The notes under the pieces were generated by a model that was not told the origin of the DNA, searched no databases, and worked only from the letters and a program-made list of their open reading frames with translations. DNA of 55,732 nt. Origin: Sulfurovum sp. enrichment culture clone C5 (GTDB taxonomy: Bacteria > Campylobacterota > Campylobacteria > Campylobacterales > Sulfurovaceae). The first letter of the stretch is position 1. Each line of letters starts with the position of its first letter. Positions 28,724 through 38,168 of the stretch are shown here, one piece after another. Location of the stretch: assembly GCA_001493195.1 (NCBI GenBank), contig FAXN01000023.1, forward strand, positions 1 through 55,732, in the 5' to 3' direction. Both the position numbers and the translations under genes were made by a program.

Positions 28724-30235
28724 TTATTCAATATTACTTTGTAAGTTTGCTTCTGGCTTCATGGCTGGGAACAGTAAAACATCTCTGATTGAATGTTGAT
28801 TTGTAAGCATCATTACAAGTCTATCAATTCCTATGCCTTCTCCTGCTGTTGGTGGCATACCATAGCTTAATGCTCTAATATAGTCTAAATCCATATGCAT
28901 GGCTTCTTCGTCGCCAGTGACATCTTTTGTTTCTACTTGAGCTTTAAATCTTTCATATTGGTCTATTGGATCATTTAGTTCACTAAATCCGTTTGCTATC
29001 TCTTTACCTGCTATAAAAAGTTCAAATCTTTCTGCAATATCTGGATTTTCATCACTACGTCGTGCTAAAGGAGATATATCAATAGGGAAATCTGTTATAA
29101 ATGTAGGGTTTGTGAGTTTGTCTTCTACGAAATTGTCAAATAGCTCTGCCTGCAGATACCCAAGTGTCAAATTGGCATCCACTTTTATATTATTTTGATT
29201 TAAAAAGTTAATAATTTTTTCCTTATCATTTACAATATCAGAAGGTACATTGCCAATAGATGTTAGTGAGTCAACATATTTTACTTTAGCGAAAGGAGTA
29301 GAGAAATTAACTTCCTTATCTCCGTAATCGAGTGTTTTTGATAGATTTAGATTTTCAAAAAGATATTCAAAAAGTTCTTCTGTAATATTCATCAGATCAG
29401 TATATCTATGATAAGCCCAATAAAATTCTATCATTGTAAATTCAGGATTGTGCGTATGATCCATTCCTTCATTTCTAAAGTTTCTGTTTATCTCAAAAAC
29501 AGCTTCCATTCCGCCAACGATTAGTCTTTTTAGATAAAGCTCAGGAGCGATTCTAAGGTATCTTTCAACGTCCAATGCATTATGATGTGTAATAAATGGT
29601 CTTGCATTTGCCCCACCAGGTATCGGATGAAGCATAGGAGTTTCAACTTCTAGGAAAGCTTTATCTTCAAAAAATCTTCTCACCATAGAAACTATACGGC
29701 TTCTTTGTATGAAAATATCTTTAATTTCAGGATTGACTATCATGTCAAGATATCTTTGACGATATCGTAACTCTTGGTCTTGAAGCCCATGAAATTTTTC
29801 TGGTAGTGGAGATATTGCTTTGGTAACAATTTTAAATTCAAAACAATGTAATGTTAATTCGCCTGTTTGAGTAATAAATGGAAATCCTGTTGCTTCGACA
29901 ATATCACCAACTTCAATGAGTTTTTTTATTTTGTTGTAATAACCTTCTGGTAGCTCATCTCTACTATAATATACTTGCACTAAGCCAGATGAATCTTCGA
30001 GTTTAGCAAATGCAGCCTTTCCCATAATACGAAGTAACTTTATTCGTCCTTTTAGTGTGATAGTTTTACTCTCATCTCTCTTATTTTCGTCATCTTTTAT
30101 ATGCTCATATATTTCATTAAATTCTTTAGATGTTATGGCATTTTTTGTTATATTTGGATATGGATTTATCCCTTCATTTCTAAGCTCATCAGCTTTTTTT
30201 ATTCTCTCTTGAATATATTGATTTTCAAATATCAA
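28724..30235 (-). CDS. lysS: Lysyl-tRNA synthetase (class II) LysS
   Basis: LysS charges tRNA-Lys. The 503-residue protein has an N-terminal OB-fold anticodon-binding domain (about 55-150, [17 protein letters not shown]). The class II core has motif 1 (F-L-E-V-E-T-P-M-L), motif 2 ([15 protein letters not shown]) and motif 3 ([11 protein letters not shown]). The length is normal. It lies 10 bases after fur in the same operon direction. Confidence 0.96.
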   Translation of the reverse strand: MIFENQYIQERIKKADELRNEGINPYPNITKNAITSKEFNEIYEHIKDDENKRDESKTITLKGRIKLLRIMGKAAFAKLEDSSGLVQVYYSRDELPEGYYNKIKKLIEVGDIVEATGFPFITQTGELTLHCFEFKIVTKAISPLPEKFHGLQDQELRYRQRYLDMIVNPEIKDIFIQRSRIVSMVRRFFEDKAFLEVETPMLHPIPGGANARPFITHHNALDVERYLRIAPELYLKRLIVGGMEAVFEINRNFRNEGMDHTHNPEFTMIEFYWAYHRYTDLMNITEELFEYLFENLNLSKTLDYGDKEVNFSTPFAKVKYVDSLTSIGNVPSDIVNDKEKIINFLNQNNIKVDANLTLGYLQAELFDNFVEDKLTNPTFITDFPIDISPLARRSDENPDIAERFELFIAGKEIANGFSELNDPIDQYERFKAQVETKDVTGDEEAMHMDLDYIRALSYGMPPTAGEGIGIDRLVMMLTNQHSIRDVLLFPAMKPEANLQSNIE

Positions 30236-30245
30236 ACTTTTTCCC

Positions 30246-30692
30246 TTATTGTTTTTTTTGACAATTTTTGCAAATTCCTATGATTTTCATTGTATGATCT
30301 GTCATTTGAAATTCAAATTTTTTAGCAATTTCAAGCTGTTTTTTTTCTATAGTTTCATCATAAAACTCTATAATTTTACTGCATTTTACACAAACTAGAT
30401 GGTCGTGATGTTTTTTTAATCCAAACTCATATTTCTTACCCTGAGTCCCAAAAGATATTGATGTAACAATCCCAGAATCTTCAAGTAGTGTCAATGTACG
30501 ATAAATTGTAGCAATACCTATGTTTTCATCTGGGTAAATTTTTTTTAATTCGCTATTTAACTCTTCTGGAGTAAAGTGATCGTCATGCTCATAAAGGAAC
30601 TTCAATATCAACTCTCTTTGCTTGGTGTATTTTAGCCCATTTTCTTTAATAATTGATTTAAACTTTTCAATTAAAACATCATAATCAATCAT
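30246..30692 (-). CDS. fur: Ferric uptake regulator Fur
   Basis: Fur is the iron-responsive repressor. The 148-residue protein has the winged helix ([12 protein letters not shown], then [13 protein letters not shown]). The metal and dimer region has [12 protein letters not shown] and a C-terminal C-K-N-C, the two CxxC structural zinc pairs. The neighbourhood (cvpA-fur-lysS-glyA) is the C. jejuni fur operon, so assignment as Fur rather than PerR is favoured. Its start overlaps the cvpA end by eight bases. Confidence 0.92.
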   Translation of the reverse strand: MIDYDVLIEKFKSIIKENGLKYTKQRELILKFLYEHDDHFTPEELNSELKKIYPDENIGIATIYRTLTLLEDSGIVTSISFGTQGKKYEFGLKKHHDHLVCVKCSKIIEFYDETIEKKQLEIAKKFEFQMTDHTMKIIGICKNCQKKQ

Positions 30693-31275
30693 ATTTAATG
30701 CCCTCCTTGATATGGTTTGTATCGTTTATATCTATTTTTTGTTTATTTGAGGAATTATTTTGATCCAATTTGTCTGCAATAAAATCTTGCGGTTTTAATT
30801 GTATTAGAAAATCACCAGTAATAAGTAAATAGGGGTACATTAAACTATTTTTTTCAAAGTTTGCCATGTTGCTTTTTAATAATTTGACATTCGAAAAAGC
30901 TGTAATGATAACAGCAAAAATTACAAAATATTTACCACCTCCGATTATAAATCCAAGAATATTGTTAATAAACCCAAGACCAGTTGCCTTGGTAAGTTTT
31001 GATAAAATAGTGCCAATCGAAATAGATGTTAGCCATATAAGTGTTAAAATAGATAAAAAAACAATTAATGTCAAAATGGTTTTATTTTGAATCTGTAAAA
31101 AATTATCCCCCATTGCTAAGGCAACTTTACTTGATATACTTGAACCAACATATATTCCAAGAACAAGCCCTAGAAAACTAAAAGTTTCTTTCAAAAATCC
31201 GCTAAAAAAACCTTTTATGCCTAGTATAATTACTATGGAACCAATAACTAAATCAAGTGAACTTATGTTGTCCAT
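30685..31275 (-). CDS. CvpA-family membrane protein
   Basis: The 196-residue protein has four hydrophobic helices (about 8-25, 30-50, 65-85, 100-125) and the CvpA pattern D-L-V-I-G-S-I-V-I-I-L-G-I-K-G-F-F-S-G-F. A polar C-terminal tail faces the cytoplasm. CvpA proteins affect colicin V production and envelope homeostasis; the molecular role is unclear. It is upstream of fur with an eight-base overlap, as in C. jejuni Cj0399. Confidence 0.85.
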   Translation of the reverse strand: MDNISSLDLVIGSIVIILGIKGFFSGFLKETFSFLGLVLGIYVGSSISSKVALAMGDNFLQIQNKTILTLIVFLSILTLIWLTSISIGTILSKLTKATGLGFINNILGFIIGGGKYFVIFAVIITAFSNVKLLKSNMANFEKNSLMYPYLLITGDFLIQLKPQDFIADKLDQNNSSNKQKIDINDTNHIKEGIKYD

Positions 31276-31302
31276 ATAAACCTTTTAATATCCATTTTCA
31301 AA

Positions 31303-32376
31303 TCAATATGCACCACTAGGAAGTAGTTTAATAATTTCATCTTGTTTGTTAGAGTACTGAATCGCATTTTCTTTGGTTATGATTCCTTGTTTAACCAAAG
31401 ATAATAAAACTTGTGTTTGCGTTTGCATGCCAGTTTCTTCTTGTTCTAATTGCATTTGAGAATAAATTTGATGTATTTTTTCTTCACGAATCAAGTTTGC
31501 AATCGCATGGTTCATAACCATAATTTCTGCAGTTGCTATCCTACCACCTCCAATTTTTGGGACAAGTGTTTGTGCAACAACAGCAACAAGTGATGTTGAA
31601 AGCATTGCTCTAATTTGTGGTTGTTCGTCACCGGTAAAAACGTCTATAATACGGTTTATGGTATTTGGAGCAGAGCTGGTATGAAGTGTACTAAAAACCA
31701 AGTGACCAGTCTCAGCAGCAGTAAGGGCAGCCGCGATTGTTTCTTTATCCCTCATCTCCCCAACTAGAATAACATCAGGGTCTTGACGCATCGCGTATTT
31801 TAATGCCGTAGCAAAAGAGGTTGTATCACTCCCAACTTCTCTATGTGAAAAAACAGACTGTTTATTTGTATGTATAAACTCTATTGGATCCTCAACAGTA
31901 ATTATATGCTTTTGTTCATTTAAATTTATCTCATTAAGCATTGCAGCTAGGGTTGTTGATTTACCAGATCCAGTTGGTCCTGTTACAAGTACGATACCTT
32001 TTTCTCTTTTTATAAGTTTTTTATATACAGATGGAGCACCTAAGTCATCCAATGATGGAATATCAACAGGAATTGTTCTAAAAGCTGCTGCCATATCGCC
32101 CATAGCGTGATAAAAGTTTGCCCTAAAACGAGCAACTCCAGGAATTTCAAATGAAAAGTCAAGTTCGCCAGAATCTTCATAATGTTGTTTTTGTTTTTCT
32201 GTTATGATAGGGAAACACATCTCTTCGATATCTTTACCAGTTAATTCTGGTAAATTTACAGGTTTTAGTTTCCCGTCAATCCTAATAAGTGGTTTTGAAC
32301 GACTAATAAGATGCAAATCTGATGCTTTATGAGTTTCTAAAGCTCTTAATAATTGGTCTAATTTAAAGTTTGACAT
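31303..32376 (-). CDS. PilT/PilU-type type IV pilus retraction ATPase
   Basis: The 357-residue secretion ATPase carries Walker A G-P-T-G-S-G-K-S-T-T-L, an Asp box (I-T-V-E-D-P-I-E-F), Walker B (D-P-D-V-I-L-V-G-E-M-R-D) and the His box G-H-L-V-F-S-T-L-H-T. The N-terminal A-S-D-L-H-L start identifies the PilT class, not the assembly ATPase PilB. It should power pilus retraction and twitching at the inner membrane. It is inserted between gatC and cvpA, which are adjacent in C. jejuni. PilT and PilU cannot be separated here; the A-I-R-E-x-K motif reads A-N-L-I-R-E-E-K. Confidence 0.88.
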   Translation of the reverse strand: MSNFKLDQLLRALETHKASDLHLISRSKPLIRIDGKLKPVNLPELTGKDIEEMCFPIITEKQKQHYEDSGELDFSFEIPGVARFRANFYHAMGDMAAAFRTIPVDIPSLDDLGAPSVYKKLIKREKGIVLVTGPTGSGKSTTLAAMLNEINLNEQKHIITVEDPIEFIHTNKQSVFSHREVGSDTTSFATALKYAMRQDPDVILVGEMRDKETIAAALTAAETGHLVFSTLHTSSAPNTINRIIDVFTGDEQPQIRAMLSTSLVAVVAQTLVPKIGGGRIATAEIMVMNHAIANLIREEKIHQIYSQMQLEQEETGMQTQTQVLLSLVKQGIITKENAIQYSNKQDEIIKLLPSGAY

Positions 32377-32388
32377 AGGTAAAATCCT

Positions 32389-32679
32389 TTATTCTAAGAT
32401 TGCTGGTACTACAAAAAAATCATCTTCGCTTTTTGGAGCATGAGACAATATTTTTTTACTAATTTCACTTTTATCTGCTGTTTTATCATCTCTCATCGGA
32501 GTTCCACCACTAAGTGTCGAAAAAGATGCATCCAATCCACTAGTATTTAATTCGTTTAAATTTTCTACATAAGCAACTATGTCTGAGAGTTGATGAACAA
32601 TCTCATCTTTTTTGTTTTCATCTACTTTTAGAGCTGAGAGTTTTTCTAGTTTTTCTAAAACACTGATGTCAATTTGCAT
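32389..32679 (-). CDS. gatC: Glutamyl/aspartyl-tRNA amidotransferase subunit C
   Basis: GatC is the small scaffold subunit of the GatCAB complex that makes Gln-tRNA and Asn-tRNA by transamidation. The 96-residue protein shows the typical start V-L-E-K-L-E-K-L-S-A-L-K-V and the helix D-I-V-A-Y-V-E-N-L-N-E-L. The C-terminus includes M-R-D-D-K and F-F-V-V-P-A-I-L-E, as expected. It is the first gene of the long minus-strand block and is divergent from the FTR-like gene across 89 bases. Confidence 0.92.
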   Translation of the reverse strand: MQIDISVLEKLEKLSALKVDENKKDEIVHQLSDIVAYVENLNELNTSGLDASFSTLSGGTPMRDDKTADKSEISKKILSHAPKSEDDFFVVPAILE

Positions 32680-32768
32680 ATTATGTCTCTTTATTTGAAG
32701 TTTTATTATTGTACATTAAAATACTTTAAGATATAACTTTAAATAACTTTGAAATGAAGGATTGTTGA

Positions 32769-33107
32769 ATGTTAAAAAATATAGATATGAGTTCACAAGA
32801 ATTTTTAAGTGAAATGGAAAAAACAAAACAATTTACAGACAAAGTATGCCATCAATTTGGATTTGTTTACCACCCAAATGAAGATGTAAATGAGGGCGTT
32901 TTGATGGGGCTAGCTCGCCATAAAATGCTTTATGGAAAAAGATTTTGCCCCTGTTATATGGTTTTGGAAGATGAAAATGGAAAACCTAAAAGTGCAGACG
33001 ATAGAATATGCCCATGTAAACAAGCATTACAGCATGAGATACCCGATGAGGGGAAATGTCATTGTGGGATTTTCTGTACACCACAATATGCAAAGGCAAA
33101 TATTTAA
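32769..33107 (+). CDS. Ferredoxin-thioredoxin reductase catalytic-chain-like protein
   Basis: The 112-residue protein has the signature of the FTR catalytic subunit: C-P-C at 60-62, C-P-C at 81-83 and C-H-C at 97-99, which in FTR hold a 4Fe-4S cluster and a redox disulfide. The spacers (18 and 13 residues) are longer than the 16 and 8 of the chloroplast enzyme. Another cysteine (C103) follows in G-I-F-C. FTR-like proteins in anaerobes may reduce thioredoxin-like partners with ferredoxin. A thioredoxin-fold protein lies two genes downstream. No variable chain is visible. dapE begins two bases after its stop. Confidence 0.85.
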   Translation: MLKNIDMSSQEFLSEMEKTKQFTDKVCHQFGFVYHPNEDVNEGVLMGLARHKMLYGKRFCPCYMVLEDENGKPKSADDRICPCKQALQHEIPDEGKCHCGIFCTPQYAKANI

Positions 33108-33109
33108 AA

Positions 33110-34216
33110 ATGAATTGTGTTGATTTGTTACTAAAGTTAATTAGCTATAAAACCATAACCCCAAATGAAGACGGCTCTTATAAATTTATAGAAGAATATC
33201 TAGAAGGTTTTGAAGTTGTTCGTTATGATGTACAAGAAGTAAAAAATATTTTTTTGACAAAGAAATTTAGTGATGACAACATCCATCTTTGTTTTGCAGG
33301 TCATATAGATGTGGTTCCTGCTGGAGATGGATGGAGCTATGATGCTTTTGTTCCAAGAATAGAGAATGATAGGATATTTGGTCGTGGGGCTCAAGATATG
33401 AAAAGCGGAGTCGCAGCATTTATCACTGCTGTTAAAGATGCCGCATATTTCAAAGGAAGATTATCTATTTTGCTTACTTCAGATGAAGAGGGAGATGCGA
33501 TAGATGGAACCATTAAAATGTTACAACATCTAAAAGAGATTAATCTTTTGCCACAATTTTGTATAGTAGCTGAACCTACGTGTGATAAGATTTTTGGAGA
33601 TTTGATAAAAGTAGGCAGGAGAGGCTCGATTAATGGCAAGATAACCATAAAAGGCAGACAAGGACACGCAGCCTATCCAGAGAAATCAATAAACCCAGTT
33701 CATGATATAGCTCCTATCTTAGCTAGCATTGCAGGGGCAAACTTAGATGATGGAGATGATTATTTCGCACCGAGCAAGCTTGTGATTACTGATATCCGAG
33801 CTGGGATGGAAGTTACAAATGTAACTCCTGGAGAACTTAAAATGATGTTTAATGTTAGAAATTCTACAAAAACAGATATAGACAAAATAAAAACTTTTAT
33901 AGAGAACAAAATTGGTAAGTTGGATTATACATTAGAGTTAAGTCAAAGTGCAAAACCATTTGTTACAAAAACTGAAAGTAAACTAATACAGGTTTTGGGT
34001 AAATGCATAGAAGATACTTGTGGCATAAAGCCACAATACTCAACAGCTGGCGGAACAAGTGATGCTAGATTTGTTGCCCAGTTTGGTATAGAAGTTGCTG
34101 AGTTTGGAGTCATAAATGACACCATCCATGCGCCAAATGAGTCAACTACTATAGATGAAATTGAAAAACTTTATACTATATTTACCAAAGTTATAAAAAA
34201 TTTTAACAACACATAA
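33110..34216 (+). CDS. dapE: Succinyl-diaminopimelate desuccinylase DapE
   Basis: DapE removes succinate from N-succinyl-LL-diaminopimelate on the way to lysine and peptidoglycan. The 368-residue M20 metallopeptidase-like enzyme has S-Y-K-T-I-T-P, the zinc ligands in C-F-A-G-H-I-D-V-V-P and G-R-G-A-Q-D-M-K-S-G, the catalytic glutamates in S-D-E-E-G-D-A, and a late S-T-A-G-G-T-S-D-A-R-F. The ATG at 33110 gives the expected M-N-C-V-D-L-L-L-K-L-I-S; an in-frame TTG upstream would overlap the FTR-like gene and is rejected. Confidence 0.95.
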   Translation: MNCVDLLLKLISYKTITPNEDGSYKFIEEYLEGFEVVRYDVQEVKNIFLTKKFSDDNIHLCFAGHIDVVPAGDGWSYDAFVPRIENDRIFGRGAQDMKSGVAAFITAVKDAAYFKGRLSILLTSDEEGDAIDGTIKMLQHLKEINLLPQFCIVAEPTCDKIFGDLIKVGRRGSINGKITIKGRQGHAAYPEKSINPVHDIAPILASIAGANLDDGDDYFAPSKLVITDIRAGMEVTNVTPGELKMMFNVRNSTKTDIDKIKTFIENKIGKLDYTLELSQSAKPFVTKTESKLIQVLGKCIEDTCGIKPQYSTAGGTSDARFVAQFGIEVAEFGVINDTIHAPNESTTIDEIEKLYTIFTKVIKNFNNT

Positions 34217-34225
34217 GGCAGGTTT

Positions 34226-34624
34226 ATGAAAAAACTTTTAATCATTATGGCATTGGGAATGTCTTTACTAAATGCTGGGCTTGTTTGGCAAAATGATTTA
34301 AATAAGGCTACAGTTATAGCAAAAAAAAACAAACAAAATATTTTTGTTTTAGTCGAAAGCAACCATTGTAGATGGTGTAAACTGCTAAAAGAGACTACTT
34401 TAAATGATCCAAAAATACAAGTTAAACTAAATAAATTTATTTTAGTAAAAACAATGCGAGAAGATAGTGCTAAATATTCCTTACCCCCCATAATAGGCGT
34501 TCCAACAATGTTTATCATGACACCTGACAGAAAAATAATTGAACAAGGTGTTGGGTATTTGGAAACTGAGGATTTATCTGATGTTATTGATAAATTCAAC
34601 AAAAAAGCAAAAAGCAAAAAGTAG
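34226..34624 (+). CDS. Periplasmic thioredoxin-fold protein
   Basis: The 132-residue protein has a signal peptide (M-K-K-L-L-I-I-M-A-L-G-M-S-L-L-N-A) and a thioredoxin fold with the redox pair C48-x-x-C51 in N-H-C-R-W-C-K. The fold also shows the cis-proline segment G-V-P-T-M-F-I-M. It belongs to the thioredoxin_7/DsbD-gamma-like group of single-domain exported proteins. It probably handles disulfides in the periplasm; partner unknown. It is in line with dapE and the downstream kinase (10- and 6-base gaps). Confidence 0.8.
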   Translation: MKKLLIIMALGMSLLNAGLVWQNDLNKATVIAKKNKQNIFVLVESNHCRWCKLLKETTLNDPKIQVKLNKFILVKTMREDSAKYSLPPIIGVPTMFIMTPDRKIIEQGVGYLETEDLSDVIDKFNKKAKSKK

Positions 34625-34630
34625 AAATTG

Positions 34631-35527
34631 ATGTCGTTGATTTTTATTTTGGGGTTTTTATTGATAGCATCAATGGTAGCATCGATTGTTATTTATATAA
34701 ATTTTAAAAAATTACAAAAAGAGATAGATTGCCTAAATGAATGGATTATGTATCCAAAGATAACAGAAAAAAAAGAGTATGAAAATACAACACTAAATGA
34801 GATTCAAGAAGAAGTACAAAAGCTCATGAAACAATCTCAAAAAAGAAAAAGCTTAAAGATAAAAATGGATGCCAAACTAAAGCTTAAAAATAGACAGAGA
34901 AATGATATGATAGCAGCTCTTGCTCATGAATTTAGAAATCCAATTGCCTCGATAATCGGATATGCAACCACAATTCAAGAAGACAAAAATATAGACCCAG
35001 ATATAAGAGATAGATTTTTATCAAAAATTTATAACAATAGCCAAAAGATAGAATCTCTTTTGTCACGATTGATTTTGTGGAATAGATTTGAAAATGGACA
35101 GGCTACTTTTAATTTAGAAAGCTTTTCAATAATGCCTCTTTTAAATGAAGTAAAAAATTCTTTGCTTGAAAAATATCCATACAGGGTAATAAATATTCAT
35201 GGCGATGATAGAGCAGTAAAAGCAGATAAGATTTTACTTGAAATTGTTATAAAAAATTTGACCGAAAATGCTATAAAATATTCAAAAGATGATGTTAATA
35301 TTTTTATCAATCCAGAAACAATAGAGATAGTTGATAGTGGCGTTGGAATATCTGAGCAAAATTTGGAGAAAGTTACTAAAAAATTTTTCCGTTCAGGTGA
35401 GCATAGTTGGGATAATTCTATGGGACTTGGTTTGTCTATCGTTAAAAAGATATTGGATATGCATGGCAGTGAATTAAAAATAGAGAGTCAATTGGATAAA
35501 GGTTCAAGTTTTTCGTTTGAGATTTAA
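34631..35527 (+). CDS. Orphan membrane sensor histidine kinase
   Basis: From the ATG at 34631 the protein has about 298 residues: one N-terminal membrane helix (about 2-24), a coiled-coil region, the H-box L-A-H-E-F-R-N-P-I-A-S-I, and an ATPase domain with N-L-T-E-N-A-I-K-Y-S, D-S-G-V-G-I and M-G-L-G-L-S-I-V. There is almost no periplasmic sensor domain, so it probably senses within the membrane or through a partner. No response regulator is adjacent. A TTG directly before the ATG would add one residue. Confidence 0.85.
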   Translation: MSLIFILGFLLIASMVASIVIYINFKKLQKEIDCLNEWIMYPKITEKKEYENTTLNEIQEEVQKLMKQSQKRKSLKIKMDAKLKLKNRQRNDMIAALAHEFRNPIASIIGYATTIQEDKNIDPDIRDRFLSKIYNNSQKIESLLSRLILWNRFENGQATFNLESFSIMPLLNEVKNSLLEKYPYRVINIHGDDRAVKADKILLEIVIKNLTENAIKYSKDDVNIFINPETIEIVDSGVGISEQNLEKVTKKFFRSGEHSWDNSMGLGLSIVKKILDMHGSELKIESQLDKGSSFSFEI

Positions 35528-35555
35528 TATATTGATTATTTTTTGAAAAATTGTA

Positions 35556-35630
35556 TGGAGCGGGCGAAGGGATTCGAACCCTCGACCCTAACCTTGGCAA
35601 GGTTATGCTCTACCCCTGAGCTACGCCCGC
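35556..35630 (-). tRNA. tRNA-Gly (anticodon GCC)
   Basis: The reverse strand folds into a cloverleaf: acceptor stem GCGGGCG/CGCCCGC, D arm with G-C-T-C-A-G-G-G-G-T-A-G-A-G-C, anticodon loop T-T-G-C-C-A-A (GCC), and T arm GAGGG-TTCGAAT-CCCTT. CCA is encoded. Length 75 bases. It is 29 bases from the tRNA-Leu gene and lies in the same direction. Confidence 0.95.
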
Positions 35631-35659
35631 TTATGCGTAATAGATTGTGTTTTTCTTAA

Positions 35660-35744
35660 TGGTACCTCGGGTCGGACTCGAACCGACACGAGCAAGCTCA
35701 CCAGATTTTGAGTCTGGCGTGTCTACCGGTTTCACCACCGAGGC
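35660..35744 (-). tRNA. tRNA-Leu (anticodon CAA)
   Basis: An 85-base class II tRNA on the reverse strand: acceptor stem GCCTCGG/CCGAGGT (one terminal G-T pair), anticodon stem CCAGA/TCTGG with loop C-T-C-A-A-A-A (anticodon CAA, reading UUG), a long variable arm, the T-loop GTTCGAG and encoded CCA. It forms a pair with tRNA-Gly and is divergent from ftsK. Confidence 0.95.
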
Positions 35745-35801
35745 AAATTGAAGAGTTAGAATTTTACAAAAATCAACTTAAATTGCGTTTAAAGATTAGT
35801 T

Positions 35802-35829
35802 TTTGTAAATTATATATTTTGGTTATAAT
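35802..35829 (+). promoter_or_regulatory. Probable ftsK promoter
   Basis: TATAAT at 35824-35829 is preceded by a -35-like TTTGTA (35802-35807) at 16 bases. It fits transcription starting about 20 bases before the TTG start of ftsK and shows that ftsK is read independently, away from the tRNA genes. Confidence 0.55.
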
Positions 35830-35857
35830 ATCAGAATCTAAAGTTTTTGGAGTTGAC

Positions 35858-38116
35858 TTGAAACTAACAATGATTATAAGCATAATGGTGCTTATCTATG
35901 GCGCATTCTCAACATTGTTTCACGATTCGCAAATTGTAGGTAAGGTTGGCAAAGTTGTTGGCGAAACAAATATAGAATTTTTTGGATTTGTTGCTTATAT
36001 AAATTTATTGATTCTTCTTTATCCTCTTTATAAAATATATAAAAATATTAACCTTATCAAACAATTGGATTTTATAGTCGGTTGGCTACTCTTTTTCATA
36101 GGATTATTTTTATTGGGTGGTCTTTTGTTTTCTACAGATAATGCTGGATATGTAGGATTTAATCTAGTTGATTTCTTAGTTCCGTATATTGGCAAACTTG
36201 GATTATGGCTCTTTTGGTTTATGATATTGATTATGAGCATAATACTTATAGTTGATGATAATTTTGATTGGTATGATTTTTTTTATAGATTAAAATACAA
36301 GTTTAAAGATAAAACTGTTCAAAACGTTCGCAAAGAAACAAGGCAGTATCAAAAAAAAGATGGTTTTTTAAAGTTGCTTTTTTCGCCTTTTAAAAAATTG
36401 TTTGGGAGAATAGGCTCAAAAATAAAAACTACTTTCAAAAATCCATTTGAAGATTATGATGCAAACGATAGTTTCTCATCCGCTAAAGATACAAGAGATA
36501 AAAAACAAACAGATTATTATCAAAATTTACAACAGCACTCAAATCGAGATAAAATAAGCTCATCTCGTATAGAGCCAGTAGAAAGCATTGATTTTGCGGT
36601 AAACAATGATATTTTAAAAACAGATAAAACCAAAAAAAATGTAGAGATAGTAGATTTTTTAGAAGAAAATACAAAATTGATGTCTCAAATAGACAAGGGT
36701 ACTGCACCTGCTCCAAAAAACTTTAAATTGCCAAGATTGGACTTTTTGCAAAAAGCCCCTAAAATGGCAAAGAGAATCAATGAAGAAGAGATTGATAGAA
36801 AAATCAAAGATTTATTAGAAAAGCTTAAAAAATTTAATATTGATGGCGATGTTATCAGAACATACACAGGACCCCTTGTTACAACATTTGAGTTTAAGCC
36901 CGCACCCCATGTAAAAGTTTCTAAAATTTTAGGACTTCAAGATGATTTGGCTATGGCGCTTAGTGCAGAGACTATCAGAATTCAAGCTCCAATTCCAGGG
37001 CGTGATGTGGTTGGTATCGAGATACCAAATGATGAAACACAGACTATTTATCTAAGAGAAATTTTAGAAGACCCTATATTTAGAGAGTCAAAATCTCCTC
37101 TCACAGTGGCTCTCGGTAAAGATATAGTAGGAAGACCTTTTGTTACTGATATAAAAAAATTGCCACATTTGCTAATCGCTGGAACAACTGGAAGTGGTAA
37201 ATCTGTGGGTATTAACGCAATGATACTTTCATTACTTTATAGAAATGATCCAGATCAGCTAAAGCTTATGATGATAGACCCTAAAATGCTTGAGTTTTCT
37301 ATCTATAATGATATTCCACACCTAATAACACCAGTTATCACATCTCCAAAAAAAGCTATAGCAGCACTATCAAATATGGTTGGTGAGATGGAGAGACGAT
37401 ATATGCTAATGGCAGAAAATCGAACCAAGAATATAGAAAGTTATAACGAAAAGATAAGTAGAGATAGTTCAATAAAACAAATGCCTTATATAGTTGTTGT
37501 CATTGATGAGCTTGCTGATTTGATGATGAATGGCGGTAAAGAGGTTGAATACTCAATCGCAAGACTAGCGCAAATGGCAAGAGCGAGTGGTATACATCTC
37601 ATAGTTGCAACACAAAGACCAAGTGTTGATGTAGTAACAGGACTTATAAAAGCAAACCTTCCATCTCGTCTTAGTTATAGAGTTGGCACTAGAATCGATT
37701 CTAAAGTTATACTTGACGGAATGGGGGCTGAAAGTTTATTGGGTCGCGGAGATGCACTTTTTACACCTCCAGGAGCAGTTGGACTTGTGAGGCTTCATGC
37801 ACCATGGAATACAGAAGATGAGATAGAGCAAATTGTAGAATTTTTAAAAGCTCAAAGAATGCCAGAGTATGATGAGAGTTATCTAGCAAGTGATGGGCAA
37901 AATGGCAAAAGTGGTGAACTTTTAAATATAGAAGATCTTGATCCTCTATACGAGCAGGCAAAAGAAGTTATTTTTGCCGATAGAAAAACATCTATATCTT
38001 ATCTACAGAGAAAGTTACAGATAGGATATAATAGAGCCGCAAATATCATAGAACAACTAGAAGCAAGAGGAGTGCTAAGCTCCCCAAATAATAAAGGAAA
38101 TAGGGAAATACTGTAA
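35858..38116 (+). CDS. ftsK: DNA translocase FtsK
   Basis: FtsK couples division to chromosome segregation and activates XerCD/XerH-type dimer resolution. The protein has about 752 residues: four N-terminal membrane helices, a low-complexity linker (about 150-300), and the alpha/beta motor. The motor has Walker A G-T-T-G-S-G-K-S-V-G, P-K-M-L-E-F-S, Walker B V-V-V-I-D-E-L-A-D-L and A-T-Q-R-P-S-V-D-V. The C-terminal gamma winged helix (S-Y-L-Q-R-K-L-Q-I-G-Y-N-R-A) reads the polarity sequences. The TTG start at 35858 has GGAG at 35849-35852; ATG 35870 is the alternative. Open frame upstream of 35858 runs into tRNA-Leu and is not coding. Confidence 0.93.
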   Translation: MKLTMIISIMVLIYGAFSTLFHDSQIVGKVGKVVGETNIEFFGFVAYINLLILLYPLYKIYKNINLIKQLDFIVGWLLFFIGLFLLGGLLFSTDNAGYVGFNLVDFLVPYIGKLGLWLFWFMILIMSIILIVDDNFDWYDFFYRLKYKFKDKTVQNVRKETRQYQKKDGFLKLLFSPFKKLFGRIGSKIKTTFKNPFEDYDANDSFSSAKDTRDKKQTDYYQNLQQHSNRDKISSSRIEPVESIDFAVNNDILKTDKTKKNVEIVDFLEENTKLMSQIDKGTAPAPKNFKLPRLDFLQKAPKMAKRINEEEIDRKIKDLLEKLKKFNIDGDVIRTYTGPLVTTFEFKPAPHVKVSKILGLQDDLAMALSAETIRIQAPIPGRDVVGIEIPNDETQTIYLREILEDPIFRESKSPLTVALGKDIVGRPFVTDIKKLPHLLIAGTTGSGKSVGINAMILSLLYRNDPDQLKLMMIDPKMLEFSIYNDIPHLITPVITSPKKAIAALSNMVGEMERRYMLMAENRTKNIESYNEKISRDSSIKQMPYIVVVIDELADLMMNGGKEVEYSIARLAQMARASGIHLIVATQRPSVDVVTGLIKANLPSRLSYRVGTRIDSKVILDGMGAESLLGRGDALFTPPGAVGLVRLHAPWNTEDEIEQIVEFLKAQRMPEYDESYLASDGQNGKSGELLNIEDLDPLYEQAKEVIFADRKTSISYLQRKLQIGYNRAANIIEQLEARGVLSSPNNKGNREIL

Positions 38117-38168
38117 CATATTTGTGATTAATTTGATATAATATTTCATATCTTAACAAGGAGTAGTG

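Noticed and set aside
33056-33109. Longer dapE start at TTG 33056
   Set aside because: It would overlap the end of the FTR-like gene by 52 bases and add a segment not seen in DapE; ATG 33110 gives the conserved N-terminus.
35708-35857. Open frame continuous with ftsK upstream of its TTG start
   Set aside because: It overlaps the tRNA-Leu gene on the other strand and lies before the probable promoter (TATAAT 35824). The TTG at 35858 has GGAG and gives a normal membrane N-terminus.
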